DNA from: Azospirillum brasilense
GTDB lineage: Bacteria > Pseudomonadota > Alphaproteobacteria > Azospirillales > Azospirillaceae
Reading direction: 5' to 3'
Assembly (NCBI RefSeq): GCF_008365405.1
Contig: NZ_QOKV01000020.1
Coordinates: 1-64,000, forward strand
DNA: 64,000 nucleotides
Shown here: piece after piece, positions 58,588 through 64,000 of the stretch
Position numbering within the stretch: position 1 is the stretch's first letter
Layout of the letters: each line of letters starts with the position of its first letter
Notes under the pieces: generated by a model
What the model saw: only the letters and a program-made list of their open reading frames with translations
Database searches by the model: none
Told to the model about the DNA's origin: nothing
Position numbers and translations under genes: made by a program

Positions 58588-61425
58588 TTGCCGGGCAGCA
58601 ACGTCGTCATCGTCGAATCGCCGGCCAAGGCGAAAACCATCAACAAATACCTTGGCTCGGACTACACCGTGGTCGCCAGCTTCGGCCATGTCCGCGACCT
58701 TCCGGCGCGCGACGGATCGGTGCGTCCGGACGAAGACTTCGCCATGGATTGGGAGCTGGGCGACCGCTCCAAGCGCCACATCGACGAGATCGCCAAGGCG
58801 GTCAAAGGGGCCGAACGCGTCTATCTTGCAACCGACCCGGATCGCGAAGGGGAAGCCATCGCCTGGCATTTGTCGGAGCTGCTGCGCGAAAAGCGGCTGA
58901 TCGACGAGTCCAGGGTCCAGCGCATCACCTTCAACGAGATCACCAAGACCGCCGTCCAAGCCGCGCTGGAGGCTCCGCGCGACGTCTCGCGGGAGCTGGT
59001 GGACGCCTATCTGGCCCGCCGCGCCCTCGACTATCTGGTGGGCTTCACCCTGTCGCCGGTGCTGTGGCGCAAGCTGCCGGGCTCCCGCTCGGCCGGCCGC
59101 GTGCAGTCGGTGGCTCTGCGCCTGATCTGCGAGCGCGAGTCGGAAATCGAGGTCTTCAAGCCGCAGGAATATTGGACCATCGAGGTGGGCTTCGCCACGC
59201 CGGGCGGCGCCTCCTTCACGGCCCAGCTCACCCAGCTCGACGGCAAGCGGCTCGACAAGTTCGCCCTGCCCGCCCGCGAGGCGGCGGAGGCCGCGGTGGC
59301 GCGCATCAGCCCGCAGGCCTTCTCGGTCGCGACGGTGGAGCGCAAACAGAGCCGCCGCAACCCCTCCCCGCCCTTCACCACCTCGACCCTGCAGCAGGAG
59401 GCCTCGCGCAAGCTGGGCTTCGGCGCCACCCGCACCATGCGCACCGCGCAGCGGCTGTACGAGGGCGTGGACATCGGCGGCGAGACGGTCGGCCTGATCA
59501 CCTACATGCGAACCGACGGCGTCAGCCTGTCGCAGGAGGCCATCGAGGGTGCGCGCAACCTGATCGGCTCCCATTGGGGCGAGCGCTACGTCCCGGCGCA
59601 GCCGCGCGTCTACAAGACCGCCGCCAAGAACGCCCAGGAAGCGCACGAGGCCATCCGCCCGACCGACCTGTTCCGCCGCCCGGAGGAGGTCTCCTCCTAC
59701 CTGGAAGGCGACGAACTGCGGCTGTACGAGCTGATCTGGAAGCGCACGCTGGCCAGCCAGATGGAAAGCGCGGTGCTGGATCAGGTGGCGGTGGACATCG
59801 CCTCGCCGTCCAAGGACGTCGTGCTGCGCGCCACCGGCTCGGTCGTCGTGTTCGACGGCTTCCTCAAGGTCTACCAGGAGGACCGCGACGACGGCGCCGC
59901 CGAAGACGATCAGGAACGCCGCCTGCCGGCCATGGAGCAGGGCGACGCCCTTGCCCGCGGCGCCATCAGCCCGGAGCAGCATTTCACCCAGCCGCCGCCC
60001 CGCTACACCGAGGCGAGCTTGGTCAAGAAGCTGGAGGAGCTGGGCATCGGGCGCCCGTCCACCTACGCCTCCATCCTCCAGGTGCTCCAGGACCGCAATT
60101 ACGTGCGGTTGGACAAGCGGCGCTTCATCCCGGAGGACCGCGGGCGTCTGGTCACCGCCTTCCTGAAGAACTTCTTCAACCGCTACGTCGAGTACAACTT
60201 CACGGCCGACCTGGAGAACAAGCTCGACGAGATCTCCGACGGGCGGATCGACTGGAAGACCGTGCTTCGCGACTTCTGGCGCGCCTTCCACGTCGCGGTG
60301 GACGGGACCAAGGACCTGACCATCACCCAGGTCCTGACCACGCTGGACGAGGAGCTTGGCCCGCACTTCTTCCCGACCAACGCCGACAGCGGCACGCCGG
60401 GCCACGACCCGCGCGTCTGTCCGGTGTGCAGCCAGGGCCGGCTGGGGCTGAAGCTGGGCAAGATGGGCGCCTTCATCGGCTGCTCGCGCTACCCGGAATG
60501 CCGCTACACCCGCCCGCTCGCCGTCGCCAACGACGAGAACGGCGAGGCGCAGGAGGGTCCGCGCGAGCTGGGCAACGACCCGGAAACCAGCCTGCCGGTG
60601 ACCGTGCGGCGCGGCCCCTACGGCGCCTACATCCAGCTCGGCCCGCCCCCGGTGGTGGCCGCCCCGGCCGAGGCCGTGGTGGAGGAAGCGCCGGTCGACG
60701 GCAAGAAGACCAAGGGCAAGAAAAAGGTCAAGGTCGAGGCTCCGAAGCCCAAGCGCGTCTCGCTGCCCAAGGGCATGGCCGCCGCCGACGTGGATCTCGA
60801 CACCGCGCTGAAGCTGCTCGCCCTGCCGCGCAGCATCGGCAACCACCCGGAGACGGGCGAGGACATCAGCGCCGGCATCGGCCGCTTCGGCCCCTACCTG
60901 AAGCACGGCAGCGTCTACAAGTCGCTGACTCCCGACGACGATGTGCTGACCATCGGCATCAACCGCGCGGTGGATCTGCTGGCGGGCGCCGCCAAGAAGG
61001 CCTCGGCCCCCGCCAAGACGCTGGGCGACCATCCGAAGACCGGCAAGCCGGTCACCACCGGCTCGGGCCGCTTCGGTCCTTACGTCAAGCACGGCTCCGT
61101 CTACGCCTCCATCCCCAAGGGCACGGAAGCGGACAGCGTGACCCTGGAGCAGGCGCTGGAGCTTCTGGAGGCCAAGGCCGCCAAGGACGCCGCCAAGAAG
61201 GGCAAGGCCCCGAAGGACGCCGAACCGGCGGCGGCCGACGGCGCCGAGGCTCCCGCCAAGGCCGAGAAGCCGACCAAGGCCAAGGCGACGGCCTCGAAGA
61301 AGGAGCCGGCCAAGAAGGACGCGGTGAAAAAGGCCGCTCCGAAGAAGGCGGCTGCCAAAAAGGCCGACACCGAGAAGGCCGATGCAGGCAACGAGGAAAA
61401 GCCCGCCCCCCGCAAGCGGGCCTGA
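58588..61425 (+). CDS. topA: DNA topoisomerase I
   Basis: 945 residues from a TTG start (MPGSNVVIVESPAKAKTI). Type IA enzyme that relaxes negative supercoils. Toprim domain with VVIVESPAKA and ATDPDREGEAIAWH; GSRSAGRVQSVALRLI; active-site Tyr in LITYMRTDGVSLS; SASIL-type cleft GIGRPSTYASILQVL. One Cys4 zinc finger (CPVCSQGRLGLKLGKMGAFI, then GCSRYPEC) and two or three degenerate C-terminal repeats (GRFGPYLKHGSVY, GRFGPYVKHGSVY) follow. The tail is Lys/Ala-rich and histone-like (KKAAPKKAAAKKA), as in other alphaproteobacteria, presumably for DNA affinity. Confidence 0.97.
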   Translation: MPGSNVVIVESPAKAKTINKYLGSDYTVVASFGHVRDLPARDGSVRPDEDFAMDWELGDRSKRHIDEIAKAVKGAERVYLATDPDREGEAIAWHLSELLREKRLIDESRVQRITFNEITKTAVQAALEAPRDVSRELVDAYLARRALDYLVGFTLSPVLWRKLPGSRSAGRVQSVALRLICERESEIEVFKPQEYWTIEVGFATPGGASFTAQLTQLDGKRLDKFALPAREAAEAAVARISPQAFSVATVERKQSRRNPSPPFTTSTLQQEASRKLGFGATRTMRTAQRLYEGVDIGGETVGLITYMRTDGVSLSQEAIEGARNLIGSHWGERYVPAQPRVYKTAAKNAQEAHEAIRPTDLFRRPEEVSSYLEGDELRLYELIWKRTLASQMESAVLDQVAVDIASPSKDVVLRATGSVVVFDGFLKVYQEDRDDGAAEDDQERRLPAMEQGDALARGAISPEQHFTQPPPRYTEASLVKKLEELGIGRPSTYASILQVLQDRNYVRLDKRRFIPEDRGRLVTAFLKNFFNRYVEYNFTADLENKLDEISDGRIDWKTVLRDFWRAFHVAVDGTKDLTITQVLTTLDEELGPHFFPTNADSGTPGHDPRVCPVCSQGRLGLKLGKMGAFIGCSRYPECRYTRPLAVANDENGEAQEGPRELGNDPETSLPVTVRRGPYGAYIQLGPPPVVAAPAEAVVEEAPVDGKKTKGKKKVKVEAPKPKRVSLPKGMAAADVDLDTALKLLALPRSIGNHPETGEDISAGIGRFGPYLKHGSVYKSLTPDDDVLTIGINRAVDLLAGAAKKASAPAKTLGDHPKTGKPVTTGSGRFGPYVKHGSVYASIPKGTEADSVTLEQALELLEAKAAKDAAKKGKAPKDAEPAAADGAEAPAKAEKPTKAKATASKKEPAKKDAVKKAAPKKAAAKKADTEKADAGNEEKPAPRKRA

Positions 61426-61469
61426 CCGCGGGGAGAATGTCGGTCCGATGAGCGACCGCACAGCCCCCG

Positions 61470-61802
61470 TCAGGCGGTGGCGGTCGCCTTGGCCTTGGCC
61501 GCGTTGCGGCGATGGCGCAGCTTGACGCGGATGCGCTCGACCGGGCCGAGCAGCCGGGGATGACGACGCTTCAGCCGAACGAACAGGCGGCGGGCGTTCG
61601 CAGAATTGCGCAGCAGGATCACCCCACCGGCAAGGGCCACCGGGAAACCGAACGGCCCCGGCAACGGCGACATCAACGCACCCAGACCGATCAGGCTCCA
61701 CCCCGTGCCGATCAGAGCCAGTTGCCGGACACGGGCGAGCGTGGGCCTCGGAAAACTAGACCGGGCCAGCAGCGAACGGCGAATGATGGCGCGGCGATGC
61801 AT
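61470..61802 (-). CDS. Small membrane protein, PGPGW-like
   Basis: 110 residues; a perfect AGGAGGAG ribosome site lies five bases before the ATG, so it is surely translated. One or two hydrophobic helices (LALIGTGWSLIGLGALMSPL and FGFPVALAGGVILL) joined by a PGP turn, then a basic C-terminus (RLFVRLKRRHPRLLGPVERI). It resembles the putative PGPGW transmembrane family. Function unknown. Convergent with topA. Confidence 0.75.
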   Translation of the reverse strand: MHRRAIIRRSLLARSSFPRPTLARVRQLALIGTGWSLIGLGALMSPLPGPFGFPVALAGGVILLRNSANARRLFVRLKRRHPRLLGPVERIRVKLRHRRNAAKAKATATA

Positions 61803-61906
61803 CGGGACTCCTCCTCCTGTGCCGAGAGCCATATGGGGGCAGCCGGACATGGGGGAAGAGCCTGGAGGATGTGACTTTTCGGGGAGGTCGCGGGCAAAGG
61901 TGGGTG

Positions 61907-62356
61907 TCAGTGCAATGGCGCGGCGCTGCGGGGCGGGCCCAGGACGAACAGCGCGGCGGTCACCTCCGCCGGGGCTGGCGCCCATTCGAAGTCGCGCATC
62001 AGCTCGCTGCGGGCGGCGTCGGCGCGCTCCGCCAGGGCGTTGCAGTCGGTCCGCCGGGCCGGCTTGCGGCACCTCCGGTCGGCGCAGCTTTCCAGCATCA
62101 GGCGGATCATCCGCTCCCGCTTGGCGGCGTCGACGAATCCCGATTGGTCGAAATACAGCTTGGTGAAGGCGACCTCGGTCACCGTGGGCGCAGCACCCTG
62201 CTTGCCGACCAGCACCGCCGACACCAATTCAACGCAGCGACCGGCGTAATCGGGGATCGGCGCCGTGCCGTCGTCGGCGCGGTCGTACTGGCGGCTCGGC
62301 AGCTCGACCAGCCGCCCGGACGTTTCCTTCACGAGGTAACGGCGCCACACCGGCAT
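61907..62356 (-). CDS. Hypothetical protein
   Basis: 149 residues; GGGAGG five bases before the ATG at 62356. No family recognised. The N-terminal third (RRYLVKETSGRLVELPSRQYD) and the middle (CVELVSAVLVGKQGAAPTV, EVAFTKLYFDQSGF) look like beta strands. The second half has three Cys (ESCADRRCRKPARRTDC). No signal peptide. It diverges from the FAH-family gene. Confidence 0.65.
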   Translation of the reverse strand: MPVWRRYLVKETSGRLVELPSRQYDRADDGTAPIPDYAGRCVELVSAVLVGKQGAAPTVTEVAFTKLYFDQSGFVDAAKRERMIRLMLESCADRRCRKPARRTDCNALAERADAARSELMRDFEWAPAPAEVTAALFVLGPPRSAAPLH

Positions 62357-62512
62357 ATCCGCCTCCCGTCTGGTTTCCCCATGGGCTGAAAAAAGGGTAC
62401 ACCAGACCGGACCGCGACGGAACAGCCCCTTTCCGGCTTCGGCCGGAACCGGACAGCACTCACCGGAGGAGAGGCGCGGCTCAACCTTCGGGAACGGGAA
62501 GGGTTTAGCCTG

Positions 62513-63364
62513 ATGAAACTTCTGCGATTCGGCCCGCCGGGCCATGAGCGTCCGGGCCTTCTGGACCGCAACGGCGTGATCCGCGACCTGTCGGGCGTGG
62601 TGTCGGACATCGGTCCGGCCACCCTGACCGAGGATGGGCTGGCTCATCTGCGCGCGCTCGACACCGACCGGCTGGCCCAGGTGCCGGACGGCACGCGGCT
62701 CGGCCCCTGCGTCACCGGGGTGTCCAAGGTGGTCTGCGTCGGGTTGAATTACCGCGCCCACGCCGCCGAATCCGGCCTGCCCGAGCCGGCGGAGCCGGTG
62801 CTGTTCATGAAGGCAACCACCGCCATCTGCGGCCCCAACGACCCGGTCCAGATGCCCAGAGGCGCCACCAAGCTCGACTGGGAGGTTGAACTCGGCATCG
62901 TCATCGGGCGCACCGCCCGCTACGTCGATCGGGCCGACGCCTTCGACCACATCGCCGGCTATTGCGTCCTCAACGACGTGTCGGAGCGCGCCTTCCAGAC
63001 CGAGAGCACCGGCCAATGGGTGAAGGGCAAGAGCGCCGACAGCTTCTGCCCGATCGGCCCCTGGATGGTCACCCGCGACGAGGTGCCCGACCCGCAGGCG
63101 CTGCGGCTGTGGCTGGAGGTGGACGGCCAGCCGATGCAGGACAGCACGACCGCCGACATGATTTTCGGCGTGGCCGAGATCGTGTCCTACATCAGCCGCT
63201 TCATGACCCTGCTGCCGGGCGACGTCATCGCCACCGGCACGCCGCAGGGCGTGGCAATGGGCCGCGGGCCGAACCATCCCTGGCTCCAGCCCGGCCAGAC
63301 CATGCGCCTGGGTGTCGAAGGGCTGGGCGAGCAGCGCCAGTCCGTCCGCGCCTTCGAAGGCTGA
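62513..63364 (+). CDS. Fumarylacetoacetate-hydrolase-family protein
   Basis: 283 residues. N-terminal cap (MKLLRFGPPGHERPGLLDRN) and FAH core: VVCVGLNYRAHAAESG, VLFMKATTAICGPND, TKLDWEVELGIVIGRTAR with metal-binding acids, LNDVSERAFQ, and PGDVIATGTPQGVAMG. The family cleaves or isomerises 2,4-diketo acids with Mg/Mn (fumarylpyruvate hydrolase, HpaG-type isomerase, oxaloacetate decarboxylase). The substrate cannot be fixed. Distinct in subfamily from the hydratase at 16650. Confidence 0.9.
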   Translation: MKLLRFGPPGHERPGLLDRNGVIRDLSGVVSDIGPATLTEDGLAHLRALDTDRLAQVPDGTRLGPCVTGVSKVVCVGLNYRAHAAESGLPEPAEPVLFMKATTAICGPNDPVQMPRGATKLDWEVELGIVIGRTARYVDRADAFDHIAGYCVLNDVSERAFQTESTGQWVKGKSADSFCPIGPWMVTRDEVPDPQALRLWLEVDGQPMQDSTTADMIFGVAEIVSYISRFMTLLPGDVIATGTPQGVAMGRGPNHPWLQPGQTMRLGVEGLGEQRQSVRAFEG

Positions 63365-63396
63365 GCAGCGCCGGGACCGGAATGGGAGAGTCTTCG

Positions 63397-64000
63397 ATGA
63401 AGCGAAAAAGCCGTCTGGCCGCGTGGCTGCTCGCCGCCGGTCTCGGCACCTTGGCGGCGTCATCAAGCGCCGCAAGGGCTGAGGACAGCGCCGCGGCGCT
63501 GGCCGGGAAGACCTGCGGCACGCTGGAGTCGCGGGTGGCGGAGATCTCCGGCTCCGGCCCGGTGTTCCTGCGCAGCTACGACAGCAGCTTCGGCGTCGGC
63601 CAGACGTCGGAGCTGCCGCTGCGCGAGGCCGCCTTCACCTACGACAACGCGCTGGCCGTCATCGCCCTGGTCGCCTGCGGCAAGACGGAGCCGGCGCTGC
63701 GCATCGGCGAATCGCTGCTCTCCGCCGCCACGCTGGACCGCGCGCGGCGCCAGGGGCGGCTGCGCAACACCTACCGCGCCGGCGCCCAGACCCAGAAGCC
63801 GATCCCGCCCAACGGCTGGTGGGACGTCACCGCGAACCGCTGGTTCGAGGACGCCTATCAGGTCGGCTCCGCCACCGGCAACGTCGCCTGGGCGGGCTTG
63901 GCCCTGATGACCCTGGGCGACGCGACCGGCGAGGAGCGCTTCCGCAACGGCGCGGCGGAGCTGGCCCGCTGGGTGGTGGCGAACACCGCCGACCCGCGCG
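63397..64000 (+). CDS. Secreted protein, alpha/alpha-toroid-like (3' end outside window)
   Basis: At least 201 residues; cut by the window edge. GGGAGAG precedes the ATG. Signal peptide RLAAWLLAAGLGTLAASSSA, cleavage near ARA-ED. The rest has paired helices and aromatic motifs (REAAFTYDNALAVIALVAC, NGWWD, WFEDAYQVGSATGNVAWAGL) seen in six-hairpin glycosidase-like proteins. A periplasmic polysaccharide-active role is possible; the catalytic part may lie beyond the window. Confidence 0.65.
   Translation, partial: MKRKSRLAAWLLAAGLGTLAASSSAARAEDSAAALAGKTCGTLESRVAEISGSGPVFLRSYDSSFGVGQTSELPLREAAFTYDNALAVIALVACGKTEPALRIGESLLSAATLDRARRQGRLRNTYRAGAQTQKPIPPNGWWDVTANRWFEDAYQVGSATGNVAWAGLALMTLGDATGEERFRNGAAELARWVVANTADPR

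Noticed and set aside
58516..61701. Very long open frame antisense to topA (over 1000 codons)
   Set aside because: It is the mirror of a high-GC gene with strong third-position bias; the composition is Gly/Arg/Val-rich and shows no domain, while topA on the plus strand is certain.

Overview
The window is high-GC DNA (visibly A+T richer only in the first ~2.2 kb and a few promoters) that looks like an alphaproteobacterium of the Azospirillum/Rhodospirillales type. This rests on gene content (Entner-Doudoroff edd with a separate gntK, a DUF2478 protein, many ABC uptake systems, OmpR/7TMR-DISM signalling), codon bias towards G/C third positions, and GTG/TTG starts behind GGAGG-type ribosome sites. 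Housekeeping genes (dcd, hemH, moeA, gnd, dprA, topA) argue for a chromosome or chromid. No rRNA, tRNA, CRISPR array, transposase or integrase was recognised.

Layout. 1-2.2 kb: accessory-looking minus-strand block (HTH protein cut by the window edge, PC4-like protein, AlpA/excisionase-like protein) and low-complexity DNA. 2.4-7.7 kb: diguanylate cyclase response regulator, leuD remnant, dcd, a UDG-like protein, a cysteine-rich copper-binding protein, TauE-type exporter, SDR. 7.9-11.1 kb: TusA-like protein, DUF2478-DUF364 fusion, DUF1244 protein and moeA, with an FNR-like box before moeA. 11.4-17.4 kb: polar amino-acid-type ABC importer, 2-hydroxyacid dehydrogenase, LacI regulator and hydratase-type enzyme. 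17.5-22.5 kb: gluconate module: edd and gntK divergent from a GntR-like LacI regulator and gnd, with GntR-type operators between. 22.6-24.9 kb: enoyl-CoA hydratase, thioesterase and a protease-like protein that has lost its catalytic triad. 25-31.7 kb: Kbp/YgaU protein, a hypothetical, an OsmF-YehYXW osmoprotectant ABC system, hemH. 31.8-38.7 kb: GntR/FCD regulator divergent from a polyamine-type ABC importer, a hydantoin-racemase-like enzyme and a GNAT protein. 38.8-46.6 kb: RcnB-like protein, TPR/O-GlcNAc-transferase-like protein, an atypical receiver-wHTH regulator, and a hybrid histidine kinase with its OmpR-type regulator. 47-54.7 kb: two lysine/alanine-rich helical hypotheticals and a five-gene operon (sensor, sensor-HAMP-MFS fusion, ABC_sub_bind protein, GNAT, ATP-grasp). 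55-64 kb: a second receiver-wHTH regulator divergent from that operon, an acidic repeat protein, dprA, topA, small hypotheticals, an FAH-family enzyme and a truncated secreted protein.

The best candidate for an undescribed system is the minus-strand operon at 48.8-54.7 kb. Its five genes are joined by 4-base stop/start overlaps or a 1-base gap. They combine two membrane proteins carrying related periplasmic sensor modules (one fused through HAMP to a 12-helix MFS carrier), a periplasmic binding protein without ABC partners, and two small-molecule ligating/acylating enzymes. A regulator with a degenerate receiver and a wHTH is divergently transcribed, and its paralogue lies 13 kb away next to a 43-bp nested palindrome. 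Large palindromic elements directly follow both substrate-binding-protein genes of the ABC operons, as malE-malF REP elements do in enterobacteria.
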